A DNA stretch of 64,000 nucleotides from CAMCTV01 sp964420985 (GCA_964420985.1 CAYQUT010000008.1:1-64000); one strand, 5' to 3'. Positions 1 through 9,450 are shown, counted from the first letter of the stretch. Made by a program: numbers and translations. Notes: generated by a model not told the origin, from the letters alone.

Positions 1-24
1 AAATGGCTATCGCCATTTTCTTTT
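1..24 (+). terminator. Probable terminator hairpin of an upstream gene outside the window
   Basis: The window opens with AAATGGC, a 4-base loop and GCCATTT, followed by T-rich sequence. This is a 7-bp stem with a T tract, as expected for an intrinsic terminator of a plus-strand gene ending just before the window. The left edge is cut, so the stem may be longer. Confidence 0.4.
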
Positions 25-71
25 TGCATTTCAAAAGCTTTTGAATGCAAGCATTCAACGCTTTTTTATGC

Positions 72-101
72 AAAAAGCCAATCATTTCTGATTGGCTTTT
101 T
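72..101 (-). terminator. Intrinsic terminator of the initiator tRNA
   Basis: A perfect 13-bp inverted repeat (AAAAAGCCAATCA, loop TTTC, TGATTGGCTTTTT) lies 5 bases past the 3' end of the tRNA. Read on the minus strand it is a GC-containing stem followed by a U run. Because both arms carry A/T runs it could also work from the other side. Confidence 0.8.
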
Positions 102-105
102 CTAG

Positions 106-178
106 TAGCGGGGACAGGACTCGAACCTGTGGCCTTTGGGTTATGAGCCCAACGAGCTACCAACTGCTCCACCCCGCA
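106..178 (-). tRNA. tRNA-fMet (CAU), initiator
   Basis: Read on the minus strand the sequence folds as a full cloverleaf of 73 nt without an encoded CCA. The anticodon loop is CTCATAA, giving anticodon CAU. Three features mark it as initiator, not elongator: the first acceptor pair is a mismatch (U1 opposite U72, where bacterial initiators usually have C1-A72), the anticodon stem ends in three consecutive G-C pairs (GGG/CCC), and the D stem has A11-U24. The T arm is ACAGG-TTCGAGT-CCTGT and the discriminator base is A. A Bacteroidota promoter lies upstream and a terminator directly downstream. Confidence 0.93.
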
Positions 179-190
179 ATGTTGTGGCTG

Positions 191-223
191 CAAATATACA
201 TTGTTAATCTGTTATTACGCAAA
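191..223 (-). promoter_or_regulatory. Bacteroidota-type promoter of the initiator tRNA
   Basis: On the minus strand a TATATTTG box (191-198) matches the TAnnTTTG -7 element and sits 12 bases before the tRNA. A TTTG -33 element (220-223) lies 21 bases further upstream. The match and the position before a tRNA make this a confident promoter. Confidence 0.75.
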
Positions 224-229
224 TTATTT

Positions 230-1432
230 TCAAGAAAATGATTTGGCTATGCCGCGTGCTGCCATTACTGCCGTTGTCCAGGCCGCTTGAAAATTAAATC
301 CTCCCGTTACCGCATCAATGTCCAACACCTCTCCCGCGAAATACAAATGCTTCTGCTCCTTGCTTTCCATCGTCTTGAAATTGATACTGCGCAAATCAAC
401 ACCCCCTGCAGTAACAAACTCCTCCTTGAAGGTCGACTTGCCGTTGACGGGTAAACGCATTTGGGTTAATAGTTCTGTCCAACTTTCAATGGCCTCATTG
501 GTCACATCAGCCCACAATTTATCTTTTTCCTTGTTGTGCTTTTGCACAACAAAATTCCACCATCGGTTGGTCACTCCTGGAGGATGCGCATTGATGACCT
601 GCTTCTTGGCACTGACCTTGCGAACTTCCATCAACTGTTGCTTGACGGTTTCTCTGTTCCATTGTGGCAAGCTATTTAACACCATCTCCGTCTGATATTT
701 CCGGTCTGCCATCCAACGCGCTGCCCATGCACTCATCTTCAATACAGCTGGCCCACTCGCCCCCCAATGCGTAATCAGCATAGGACCATCCGTTGTCCAA
801 GGTGCTCCATCCAACTCAACCTCTGCCTGAAAAGCCAATCCTGACAAGGCGTGCAAGGTCTCATCTGGTATGTGAAATGTAAACAATGAAGGAACCGCCT
901 CAACCATACTGATGCCCAAGCCTATTAATGCTTGTGCCATTTTGGGACTACTGCCTGCAGTGACCACCAATCGATCAAAAATTTCCTCTTGCCCATTGTC
1001 CAACGTTAATCTCCATTGCTGATCGATGGGTTCAAATTTCGCAACGCCGATGTTGACCAAGGTTCCAGGTTGCAGTTGCTCCACAAAACAATCAATGATG
1101 GTTTGTGAGCGATCGGTTTCGGGAAACATACGCCCATCCTCCTCCACTTTCAACGGTACTCCTCTTTCAGCAAACCATGCTATGGTATCTCCGGGTTGCC
1201 ATTGGTGAAAAGGCCCCAACAATTCTTTGCCCCCACGTGGGTAATACTTGATCAACTCTTCTGGTTCAAAACAAGCATGCGTTACATTGCATCGACCTCC
1301 TCCACTCACTTTCACCTTGGCCAATGGTGTTGCTTTTTCATACAACTTCACTTCCGCCTCTGGCAAACACTCTTGCAATTGCAGGGCTGTAAAATATCCC
1401 GCTGCTCCCGCTCCAACTATGGCTATCCTCAT
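230..1432 (-). CDS. HI0933/YhiN-family FAD-dependent oxidoreductase
   Basis: The 400-residue protein starts with an FAD Rossmann motif (VGAGAAG) at residues 6-12. It continues with the HI0933-family pattern: KVSGGGRCNVTH near residue 42, a middle domain containing GPMLITHWGASGP, and the C-terminal FAD motif AGEVLDIDAVTGGFN. The family is flavoproteins of uncertain substrate, sometimes labelled aminoacetone oxidase-like. I see no sign that it differs from them in length or motifs. Its ATG overlaps the stop of the upstream GlcD-like gene by 4 bases, so the two are probably co-translated. The substrate is unknown. Confidence 0.85.
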   Translation of the reverse strand: MRIAIVGAGAAGYFTALQLQECLPEAEVKLYEKATPLAKVKVSGGGRCNVTHACFEPEELIKYYPRGGKELLGPFHQWQPGDTIAWFAERGVPLKVEEDGRMFPETDRSQTIIDCFVEQLQPGTLVNIGVAKFEPIDQQWRLTLDNGQEEIFDRLVVTAGSSPKMAQALIGLGISMVEAVPSLFTFHIPDETLHALSGLAFQAEVELDGAPWTTDGPMLITHWGASGPAVLKMSAWAARWMADRKYQTEMVLNSLPQWNRETVKQQLMEVRKVSAKKQVINAHPPGVTNRWWNFVVQKHNKEKDKLWADVTNEAIESWTELLTQMRLPVNGKSTFKEEFVTAGGVDLRSINFKTMESKEQKHLYFAGEVLDIDAVTGGFNFQAAWTTAVMAARGIAKSFS

Positions 1433-2838
1433 GGTAAAATCTTGGAGGGATTCAATATTCCATTCGGATCAAAAACCGATTTGATTCCTTTCATTACTGC
1501 CAATTCAGTTGCACTAAATGCCAAAGGCATGTAGGGTCGTTGAACATAACCTATTCCATGTTCTCCGCTCAAGGTACCACCCAATGATCGCGTGATGGTA
1601 AAAATTTCCGTGATGGCCTTGGGCAGCATATCGTTCCATTGCGCATCTGTCAATGCATCCTTTACAATGTTGACATGCAAGTTCCCGTCTCCGGCGTGAC
1701 CATAACAGATGGATCGAAAACCATATTTGGTTCCCACGTCCTTCACTCCTTTCAGCAACGCCGGCAATTGATAACGAGGAACGACAGTATCCTCTTCCTT
1801 GTATACCGAATGAGATTTTACCGCCTCTGCCACCTTGCGGCGCATCTTCCACAATTGATTTTTCTGGGCATCATCCTCTGCCAACAATGGATCACCGCAA
1901 TCAAACGCAGAAAGCACTTCCATGATGCGTTCACAATCTTGCATGAGTACCTCAGGGTAATTTCCATCCACTTCAATCAACAAATGCGCTTGTACTTTTT
2001 CTTCAATAGGAACAACCACATCGTCCAAGAATTGTAGGACAAAATCAATGGCATCGCGTTCCATGAATTCCAATGCACTGGGCATGATGCCCGCCTGAAA
2101 AATAGCGCTCACCGCTTGACATGCCTGCTCAGCTTGATAAAACGGAACCAGCATCAGCAATTGATGTTTGGGCAGGGGTATCAATTTTAAAACCGCTTTG
2201 GTAATCACACCCAAGGTGCCTTCACTGCCCACCATGAGTTGTGTTAAATGATAACCCGTAGAATTCTTCAGCGTATTGGCTCCAGTCCAAATGACATCAC
2301 CATTGGGCAAGACCACTTCCAGATTCAATACAAAATCTTTGGTCACCCCATACTTCACGGCATGCGCACCACCGGCGTTCTCTGCGATATTCCCACCAAT
2401 GAAACAGGAACCTTTGCTGGAAGGATCGGGAGCATAATACCAACCTTTTTCAGCACATGCATCTTGCAATACTTGGGTAATAACTCCCGGCTCAGTGGTG
2501 ACCTGTCCATTCTTTTCATCGATGTTCAGAATCTTATTCATGCGCTCCATGCTCAATCCTACCCCACCATGAATAGACAAAGCTCCTCCACTCAAACCGG
2601 TGCGCGCACCGATGGGCGTTACACAAATGTTGTTCTGGTTGCAATGTCTCATGATGGATGACACTTGATCTGTAGAGGAAGGTTGCAAAACAATCTGCGG
2701 TGGAAAGCAAAGGTCCTCGGTTTCGTCCGAGCCATAACGCTTGAGCACCTCCTCATCAACATGAACGCAAGATTCACCGATACAGGAGCGAAAAAAATCA
2801 ACGTCTATTTTATCAATTCTTTTATAGTCTTTTGACAT
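1429..2838 (-). CDS. GlcD-type FAD-linked oxidase (glycolate or D-lactate dehydrogenase)
   Basis: The 469-residue protein has the two-domain layout of the GlcD/DLD family: an N-terminal PCMH-type FAD-binding domain (GARTGLSGG; GGAHAVKYGVT) and a C-terminal FAD-linked oxidase domain with GHAGDGNLHVNI and the late EHGIGYVQ motif. The family oxidises 2-hydroxy acids such as glycolate or D-lactate and passes electrons to the respiratory chain. Which acid is used cannot be read from sequence. I chose the ATG at 2838 (MSKDYKR) over an in-frame start 60 bases upstream. The longer form has no homology-like sequence, and a TATTTTTG promoter box lies between the two starts. The gene forms an operon with the following FAD enzyme (4-base overlap). 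Confidence 0.88.
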   Translation of the reverse strand: MSKDYKRIDKIDVDFFRSCIGESCVHVDEEVLKRYGSDETEDLCFPPQIVLQPSSTDQVSSIMRHCNQNNICVTPIGARTGLSGGALSIHGGVGLSMERMNKILNIDEKNGQVTTEPGVITQVLQDACAEKGWYYAPDPSSKGSCFIGGNIAENAGGAHAVKYGVTKDFVLNLEVVLPNGDVIWTGANTLKNSTGYHLTQLMVGSEGTLGVITKAVLKLIPLPKHQLLMLVPFYQAEQACQAVSAIFQAGIMPSALEFMERDAIDFVLQFLDDVVVPIEEKVQAHLLIEVDGNYPEVLMQDCERIMEVLSAFDCGDPLLAEDDAQKNQLWKMRRKVAEAVKSHSVYKEEDTVVPRYQLPALLKGVKDVGTKYGFRSICYGHAGDGNLHVNIVKDALTDAQWNDMLPKAITEIFTITRSLGGTLSGEHGIGYVQRPYMPLAFSATELAVMKGIKSVFDPNGILNPSKILP

Positions 2839-2842
2839 GTAC

Positions 2843-2850
2843 CAAAAATA
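2843..2850 (-). promoter_or_regulatory. -7 element (TATTTTTG) directly before the GlcD-like start codon
   Basis: On the minus strand TATTTTTG matches TAnnTTTG exactly and ends four bases (GTAC) before the ATG at 2838. A transcript starting the usual few bases after this box would begin at or near the start codon. No -33 TTG at the usual distance is obvious, so this is only moderately supported. Confidence 0.45.
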
Positions 2851-2890
2851 CCGCAATGGGTCAATTGACCTTATATTCGCATGAGAAGCT

Positions 2891-5104
2891 ATGAACATGA
2901 GATATTTAATTTTAACGACATTGATTTTGGCTCAATCAGTTTGGGTCTCTGGACAGAAAAAACTGACCAACGAGTTGATTTGGACAGGCAGCACATTTGC
3001 CAGCGAGCGCTTTGAGCAGGGTCCCAGCATGAATGATGGACTGCACTACACCTTGCAAAAGAGCAGCAAGAAATTGGGAGACTACATCGTCAAATACAGC
3101 TATGCGACAGGAGATTCAGTGGGAATGATTGCCTCATCGTTGAGCATTTTTAAAAATGCAGCAACTGGATTTGGTGGCTATAGCTTCAGCGCAGATGAAA
3201 AGAAAATACTGATTGAAACCAAGGAAGAAGCATTGTACAGATACAGCTATTATGCTACTTACTTCATTCATGATTTGAATACAGGTAAGACACAAGCCTT
3301 AATTGCAGGTGAAAAAAACAAAACCCGCTTGGCCAGTTTTAGTCCTGATGGAAATAAGGTGGCTTATGTTTATGATAACAACATTTTTATCTACGACATC
3401 AATAGAAATGAAACAACCGCATTAACACAAGATGGCCAATGGAACAGCATCATCAATGGAGCAACCGATTGGGTGTACGAGGAGGAATTTGCTTTGGTAC
3501 AGGGCTATCAATGGAGCCCCAATGGTTTGGCCATTGCTTATTTGAAATTCAATGAAACGGAAGTCCCTGAGTATGGAATGGATTTGTATGGACAATTGTA
3601 TCCAGAAAGAGTTACTTTCAAATACCCCAAGGCCGGTGAAAAGAATAGCCAAGTTTCAGTGCATGTTTATGACCTGCCCAACAAAAGCACGGTGAGTGTA
3701 TTTTCAGGAAAAGAATCGGACACATACGTCCCTCGATTCAAATGGCATCCGACAGAATATCGATTGTTTGTATACCAGATGAATCGATTACAAAATGATT
3801 TGAACATTGTAGGGTACAACATTCAAAATGCCTTGAGCAAAGGAAGCAACATCCCAACAGCAGAAACCCTATACCAAGAAAGTAGCAAAACCTACGTTGA
3901 TGTAAATGACAACTTTTACTTTTTGAATAATCAGGAAGGATTCATCATCACCAGCGAACAAAACGGATTTCAGCACCTGTATCACTATGACAATAACGGA
4001 AAATTAAAAAAGCAATTGACCCAAGGAGAATGGGAAGTCGTTGATGTGTATGGATTGGATGAAAAGAACAATGTATACTTCTCCGCCACTGAAAAAACCG
4101 TTGGAAAGAGTATTCAACGTGTCAACCTCAAAGGAAAAACAGAATACTGGATGGGCAAAAAATATGATGGCGGAACCTATGACGCCATTTTTAGCAAGGG
4201 CATGAAGTATTGCATCATCACCCACTCCAATGCCAATCAACCTTCCACCATCACCTTGCACAACGAGACAGGTTCCATGTTGAGAACGTTGGTAGCGAAT
4301 GACAAATTGAAATCTACTCTGGCTGAGTATTGCCGCAGCAAAAAAGAATTCATGACCTTCACGCTTCCGCAAGGACACACCTTAAATGCTTGGATGATGA
4401 TGCCAGAAAACATGGACAAGTCCAAGAAGTATCCTGTGGTATTTGTTATTTATGGGGGTCCCGGGAGAAACACAGTTATGGACATGTATGAAGGTAGAAA
4501 CTACTTGTGGCACCAACTTTTGACACAACAGGGTTACATCGTGGTCAGTGTTGATCCAAGAGGAACACAATTCCGTGGACGTGATTTTAAACATTCCACC
4601 TACTTGCAATTGGGCAAATTGGAAACCGAAGATTTTATCGGAGTAGCCAAATTATTGGCAGACTTTCCCAATGTGGATGCCAATCGCATCAACATGCAGG
4701 GATGGAGTTTTGGTGGATACATGACTTCACTATGCATGACCAAAGGAGCAGATGTTTTTCACGCAGGTATCGCTGTAGCTCCAGTAACCAACTGGAAGTA
4801 TTATGACAGCATTTACACAGAGCGCTTCTTGCGTACTCCACAGGAGAATAAAAGTGGATACGAGGACAATTCACCTGTGAACTATGCCAAGATGTTGAAT
4901 GGTCCATTCTTGTTGGTTCACGGATCAGCCGATGACAACGTTCACTATCAAAATGCGATGGACTTTGCAGAGGCTTTGATTCAAGCCAATAAGCCGTTTG
5001 ATTTCTTCTCCTACCCCAACAAGAATCATGGTATATCAGGAGGAAAGACAAGATTGCATTTGTTTGAGAAGATGACTCAGTTTCTATTGGAGAATGGCCA
5101 TTGA
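2891..5104 (+). CDS. Dipeptidyl peptidase IV (S9B family), exported
   Basis: The 737-residue protein has an N-terminal signal peptide that probably ends around VSGQ (residues 19-22), then a DPP IV beta-propeller and a C-terminal alpha/beta hydrolase domain. The N-terminus-recognition motif DWVYEEEF is at 193-200 (E197/E198). The catalytic triad fits human DPP IV: S606 in GWSFGGY, D681 in HGSADDN and H713 in NKNHG. It should cleave X-Pro or X-Ala dipeptides from peptides in the periplasm or at the cell surface, supporting protein scavenging. A second ATG at 2897 is a possible start. The following glycosidase gene overlaps its end by 11 bases. Confidence 0.93.
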   Translation: MNMRYLILTTLILAQSVWVSGQKKLTNELIWTGSTFASERFEQGPSMNDGLHYTLQKSSKKLGDYIVKYSYATGDSVGMIASSLSIFKNAATGFGGYSFSADEKKILIETKEEALYRYSYYATYFIHDLNTGKTQALIAGEKNKTRLASFSPDGNKVAYVYDNNIFIYDINRNETTALTQDGQWNSIINGATDWVYEEEFALVQGYQWSPNGLAIAYLKFNETEVPEYGMDLYGQLYPERVTFKYPKAGEKNSQVSVHVYDLPNKSTVSVFSGKESDTYVPRFKWHPTEYRLFVYQMNRLQNDLNIVGYNIQNALSKGSNIPTAETLYQESSKTYVDVNDNFYFLNNQEGFIITSEQNGFQHLYHYDNNGKLKKQLTQGEWEVVDVYGLDEKNNVYFSATEKTVGKSIQRVNLKGKTEYWMGKKYDGGTYDAIFSKGMKYCIITHSNANQPSTITLHNETGSMLRTLVANDKLKSTLAEYCRSKKEFMTFTLPQGHTLNAWMMMPENMDKSKKYPVVFVIYGGPGRNTVMDMYEGRNYLWHQLLTQQGYIVVSVDPRGTQFRGRDFKHSTYLQLGKLETEDFIGVAKLLADFPNVDANRINMQGWSFGGYMTSLCMTKGADVFHAGIAVAPVTNWKYYDSIYTERFLRTPQENKSGYEDNSPVNYAKMLNGPFLLVHGSADDNVHYQNAMDFAEALIQANKPFDFFSYPNKNHGISGGKTRLHLFEKMTQFLLENGH

Positions 5105-8056
5105 TAAGCTGCTTTTACTGATGGGTATCCTATTGATGCCCATGATGCAACAAGGTCAAGAGCGATTGTTCTTCAAAGAAAAAGTAGATGGAGAGGATAT
5201 TCAATATTTCTCTCCTTATCATGAGTTTGCGCCTTTGGCTTTGTTGACCCGTTGCAATGGTGAATCCCCTATCCGATTCAAAGGACAACTGCCCCGAACA
5301 AAAAATCAGCGGAGCTCCTTTGAATTCCTGATGGGTCACTCCAGCGGCACCAGTGGTGGTGATCGAAATTTTGATATTTATCTCAATGGTCACCTCCTCT
5401 GCACCATGACGACCAAGGCCAAACAAAAAAACCTTGGACCATTGCTTGTTTTTCAAGACAAAGAAGTTTCTGTGGTATTTGATATTTTGGAATATGACAT
5501 CAACGGTGATGCTTTTGGGCATTTGATAATTTCAGTGCCCAACGAAAGAGTCAAGAAAGAAGCGCTGTTCGAGATTTTTGGGACTTCACAAATTATAAGC
5601 AGGGATTGGATGATGGTCTTTCAATATGTGCCTCAATTAGAAGTGAATTGTCAAGCTACTTCTTTGATTTATAGAAAAGGAGGAAGAAGGTGCATACAAA
5701 TCAGCGCCAACAATATTGAAAAGGAATCGATACAAATTCGCTTGAGCAGCAGAAATATCGATACCATTTTGTCCCTAGATCCCGGTTACAACTTATTGAG
5801 CATCCCGTCTTATCCCCAATCATTCAGCGGAGTGGATACACTTATGGTCACGAATTATCACAAAGAATCTGAAACCCCTTTAAAAATCTTTCACCTGGAA
5901 GTACTGCCCCACAAGCATTACGAGATGAATATCATTCACCACAGCCACAATGACATTGGTTATTCTCATCACCAAACGGAAGTAGAAAAAATTCAGACCA
6001 AGAATATCCGATCGGCCATGCGATGGATTGAAAAAGCCAAAGCTGAAGGGCAAGAGGTGTATTGGCACATAGAATCATTGTGGGCAGTGGAGAATTTCAT
6101 GAAAGTGGCCAGTGAACATGAGAAAAACTTATTTGTATTTTATGTCAAAAGTGGAAATTTGGTTTTATCCGCCAATTATGCCAATGTGCTCAATGGGCTG
6201 TGCCATCCAAAAGAATTGCCATGGACCTTGGAATATGCACAGAAACTTCAATCGATCACGGGAAGGGATATCCGAAATGCGATGATCACCGACATCCCAG
6301 GGATTACTTATTCAGCGCTTAACAACTACGTTGAAAATAAAATTCCATTCCTTTCACTTGGCCCCAATTATGTTGAAAAACATGCGGATCACGGAGATCG
6401 CGTTGGCAGTGTGATTGAAAAAACGGGTGACACTTTTTTTTACTGGCATCCCAATAAATCGTCACAAGAAAAGGTTTTGGTGTGGACTGCTGGAAAAGGC
6501 TACTCGTATTTTCACAATATTCAAGACAATGAGAAACAGTTTCAATGGGAAAAACGCATTGCCAAATATGCAGATGAATTGACTGCTAAAAAATATCCGC
6601 TTGATCTGGTTCAATTGCGATACACCAAAAATGCAGACAACGGACCTGTAGACACCACCCTGCACACCTTTGTTCAAAATTGGAATAACTTATACAGTAG
6701 CCCTACCCTATCCATTGCCTCATTGGATCAACTTTATTTGAAGATAGAAAATTCATACGAAACAATCCCCCATATTTTTGGAGGCGAGATTTCTCCGTAC
6801 TGGGAAGACGGCGCATTGTCTACTGCAAAAGAGGAAATAGAAATCAGACAAGTAGTGCAAAGGCTATTGCAATTGGAAGAGCAATGGAACAACACAGAAA
6901 GAGACAACTCGCCCTTCATTGACTTCTACTCCATTCATCGGGATATTGTATTGTATCATGAGCACACATGGGGATCATGGTGCAGCATTTCAGATCCCTA
7001 TTCGCCATTTACTACACAGCAATGGCATTACAAAAAATCATTCTTGACCGAAGCCAAACGNNNNNNNNNNNNNNNNNNNNNNNNNNNNNNNNNNNNNNNN
7101 NNNNNNNNNNNNNNNNNNNNNNNNNNNNNNNNNNNNNNNNNNNNNNNNNNNNNNNNNNNNCATTTACTACACAGCAATGGCATTACAAAAAATCATTCTT
7201 GACCGAAGCCAAACGAAAGTTGCTAGAAATTGAGAATATCGTCAATCAATATTCAAAAACAAAATCAAAATCAAAAATGAATGACGGCAAAGTCATTCCC
7301 ATACCATTCATGTACGTCAATCCCGTGACAGGAGGAATTAGTGGATTGAAATTAAGCGATGAAAAGTCGATGATCACCCAAGCATTGCCTTTTGAGAAAC
7401 CAAAAAGTTACGGTCCAATTCCTCAAAATACAGAGTTGATTGAAATCGATCGACTACCCTTGTTTACTCCAGTATATGCTTATGGCATCAATCCGACAAC
7501 ACATTGCTTTCCTAAAATTCAGGTCACTCCTCTACTGGACAATGACAGTGTACAGATGGTGAAAGTCAATGGACATTGGGATGTTGAAGGCCGACAATTT
7601 TCCGCAGAATGGGAATATCAACTGAATAAAAAAGCAGGTGAAATTGAAATGAAAGTCAAAATTGAAAAAGATTCTACACTGGAAAAAGAATCATTGCACT
7701 TTTTGCTGAGCACCAATGCGAATGCAGTTGGGTTGACCTATGGTACAACTCCATTGGAGTATCCAACCAGTCAACTTCCAGGATCCAACCGAGAATTTAT
7801 CTGCAGTGAGGGAAATATTGTCCTTCATTACGCGGAGTATGATTGGGTAATAGAAAGCAACGATTTGCCTTTGATTGAAATAGGACAACCGATAGACGAA
7901 TCGCAAGAAATGGGGGCTAAAGTTTGGAAACGAGAACCCCAATCCATCGAGCAATTGTATTTGTACGTATTCAATAACTATTGGCATACCAACTACAAGG
8001 CAGAGCAAGGAGGCACATTGGCATTCAAAGTGAAATTCTCACTCAAAGCCAAATAA
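5094..8056 (+). CDS. GH38-like alpha-mannosidase-type glycosidase, exported (split by a false scaffold gap)
   Basis: The protein carries a signal peptide, an N-terminal module of about 270 residues, then a GH38-type catalytic domain that begins with HHSHNDIGY at 282-289. The histidines and D287 fit the zinc site of GH38. D400 in ITDIPG is the likely nucleophile position. The C-terminal beta domain ends with NNYWHTNYKAEQGG, which is typical of a GH38-related group. The reading frame is broken by 100 N at 7061-7160, but the 55 bases before and after the gap are identical. Removing the gap and one copy (155 bases) restores a single frame of 935 codons. The gene starts inside the end of the DPP IV gene, so the two form an operon. 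Substrate is inferred only from the family. Confidence 0.85.
7006..7215. repeat. Exact 55-base direct duplication flanking the scaffold gap
   Basis: Bases 7006-7060 and 7161-7215 are identical (they start CATTTACTACACAGC and end GAAGCCAAACG). The copies abut the N run on both sides. This is the pattern left when two contigs that share a k-mer-length end are scaffolded but not merged, so it is an assembly artefact and not a biological repeat. Confidence 0.93.
7061..7160. other. Assembly gap (100 N)
   Basis: Exactly 100 unknown bases, the usual placeholder length for a gap of unknown size. The flanking duplication implies a true gap of zero with a 55-base overlap. Confidence 0.98.
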
Positions 8057-8060
8057 TACA

Positions 8061-8849
8061 TCAGTATACCGCTATCTGCTTTGCGATGGCCGCTGCCAGC
8101 TTCTGATTGCCCCTGCTGTTCAGATGAAAAAGGTCGCGGTACAAAGTGGGACAAGTTGAATACGCTGAACAAATCTCATCAAACGAGACAAAAAGCACAT
8201 TGTCTTTTAATACACTCTCATTGATTTTTTGCCGCAGCGCATCGCGATAGCAAGAAATATTATTGACATCACAACCCTGCCACCAGGCAAAGAATTGATT
8301 CCTAACACGCTTTATCCATGGAAACAAAGCCGTAGATTCCTCAATAGCAAAAGTGGGTAGCTCAACAATGATGGGAAAAGCCCCCATGCCCATAATGCGC
8401 TCAGCAATCCAAAAAGTATGTTGCGCATAGAAATCAGGACCATATTGACCTGAGGCGTCATTTACACCAATCACAATCACCACATACTCCCAATTTTGTT
8501 TTGTCATGTGAGACAAAGGCGAAGGCAGTGAAATCATCTGGTACAAATCTTTAGAAGTGGCACCGCAATAACCAAAAGATTCAACCTGGGCTCTCCTGCC
8601 CAAATCTGACAAACTAATTTGAAGAAACTCCCCTACCTCCCTATTGTGAATCCAAGAGTCGCCGATGAGCGCGATGTTCAACACCGTATCCGTTCCAAGA
8701 CGTTTGGAAAACAAATCATTATTGCGAAATTCTGATTCCGGTTTCATATGTTCCGCGTAGGCAAAGCGTTTCGTTACATAAATAGACAGCGAAACCAAAA
8801 TCAATACTGGCAAACAACTCAATAACCAAACCCAATAGGAGCGCGACAT
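8061..8849 (-). CDS. Membrane-anchored SGNH/GDSL hydrolase
   Basis: The 262-residue protein begins with a single N-terminal membrane segment (about residues 5-27). It then shows the SGNH blocks: IGDSW with the nucleophile Ser, IGVNDASG (block III), and DLFHLNSRG with the catalytic Asp and His. Such enzymes are esterases or lipases, or deacetylases of glycans and lipids, acting here on the periplasmic side. It ends 4 bases from the convergent GH38-like gene. The substrate is unknown. Confidence 0.85.
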   Translation of the reverse strand: MSRSYWVWLLSCLPVLILVSLSIYVTKRFAYAEHMKPESEFRNNDLFSKRLGTDTVLNIALIGDSWIHNREVGEFLQISLSDLGRRAQVESFGYCGATSKDLYQMISLPSPLSHMTKQNWEYVVIVIGVNDASGQYGPDFYAQHTFWIAERIMGMGAFPIIVELPTFAIEESTALFPWIKRVRNQFFAWWQGCDVNNISCYRDALRQKINESVLKDNVLFVSFDEICSAYSTCPTLYRDLFHLNSRGNQKLAAAIAKQIAVY

Positions 8850-8873
8850 GGGAACGAAACTAAGGAAAAAAAT

Positions 8874-8903
8874 TTGTGAAAGTGGAATAAACTCCTATAT
8901 TTG
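8874..8903 (+). promoter_or_regulatory. Promoter of tRNA-Arg
   Basis: TTG at 8874-8876, a 19-base spacer and TATATTTG at 8896-8903 match the Bacteroidota vegetative sigma consensus, 17 bases before the tRNA. It is one of the best promoter matches in the window. Confidence 0.8.
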
Positions 8904-8920
8904 CACCCGCATTACGCGAT

Positions 8921-8994
8921 GGCACCGTAGCTCAACTGGATAGAGCATCTGACTACGGATCAGAAGGTTTGGGGTTCGACTCCCTACGGTGTCA
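8921..8994 (+). tRNA. tRNA-Arg (ACG)
   Basis: A complete cloverleaf of 74 nt. The acceptor stem is GGCACCG/CGGTGTC with one G-U pair, the D arm has AGCTC...GAGC, the anticodon stem-loop is CTGACTACGGATCAG (anticodon ACG), and the T arm is around GGTTCGACTCC. ACG at the wobble position is normally edited to ICG. No CCA is encoded. It sits between a strong promoter and a terminator, so it is a single-gene transcript. Confidence 0.95.
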
Positions 8995-8997
8995 CAG

Positions 8998-9027
8998 AAA
9001 AGCCCTGGGAATATCCCGGGGCTTTTT
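8998..9027 (+). terminator. Terminator of tRNA-Arg
   Basis: AGCCCTGGGA, loop ATA, TCCCGGGGCT forms a 10-bp stem with one G-T wobble, followed by five T, four bases after the tRNA. Confidence 0.88.
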
Positions 9028-9049
9028 CATTGGGCAAATATTTTCTGGG

Positions 9050-9123
9050 ACCTTATCCGGCTATCCGTTTCAAGCTTTTTGCTTTGCAAAAAGGCTTTCC
9101 ACTACTATCCGGGGTATGGGGTT
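9050..9123 (+). repeat. Structured intergenic element, copy A
   Basis: Between tRNA-Arg and the next gene is a stretch with a strong hairpin: AAGC plus TTTTTGC, loop TTT, GCAAAAA plus GCTT, with one bulged G. It is flanked by GGCTATCCG on the left and TTCCACTACTATCCGGGG on the right. The right flank matches the flank of a second element at 19339-19463 read on the minus strand (shared TCC-R-CTAC-Y-ATC). Arrays of this shape are, from memory, frequent between genes in Flavobacteriia. Function unknown. Confidence 0.5.
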
Positions 9124-9379
9124 ACTGAACAAAACAAGGCTGCGGTTTTACTGGGCCATGTTTTTTCCTCTTCAACAAATTTCGAAAACGATAAAAAGAG
9201 GGTCCATTCTTATAGGGTCTACAATGGCTCTCCAACATATCCTTGCCGCCATGTCTTACATGATGCACCAGAGAAAGTCTTTTGTTCATCCTATTATGGG
9301 CTGCGTAATTGAACCCCCTTTGTTGAGCGCAGCTGAAGAAAAACACCATCAAAAGAAGGAAAAGAAGATTATTTTTCAT
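9122..9379 (-). CDS. Small putative lipoprotein
   Basis: The 85-residue product begins with a short basic start, a run of Leu/Phe/Val and a lipobox-like FFSC|A, so it is probably a lipoprotein. The remainder is basic and His/Lys/Arg rich with no recognisable domain. I chose the ATG at 9379 (MKNN) over an in-frame start two codons earlier because it gives a standard lipoprotein signal. Its 3' end touches the structured element described at 9050-9123, so the C-terminus may be recent. Not recognised; it could be a chance reading frame. Confidence 0.45.
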   Translation of the reverse strand: MKNNLLFLLLMVFFFSCAQQRGFNYAAHNRMNKRLSLVHHVRHGGKDMLESHCRPYKNGPSFYRFRNLLKRKKHGPVKPQPCFVQ

Positions 9380-9450
9380 GGGCAATATGATTTAGGAAAA
9401 TTAATTATTCCTTTCACTACGAAAAAATATCCCCGATATTGTTATCTACT

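Noticed and set aside
6968..8056. A second, separate glycosidase gene beginning near 6968
   Set aside because: It is the downstream half of the GH38-like gene; the false gap shifts the frame and creates an apparent new start.
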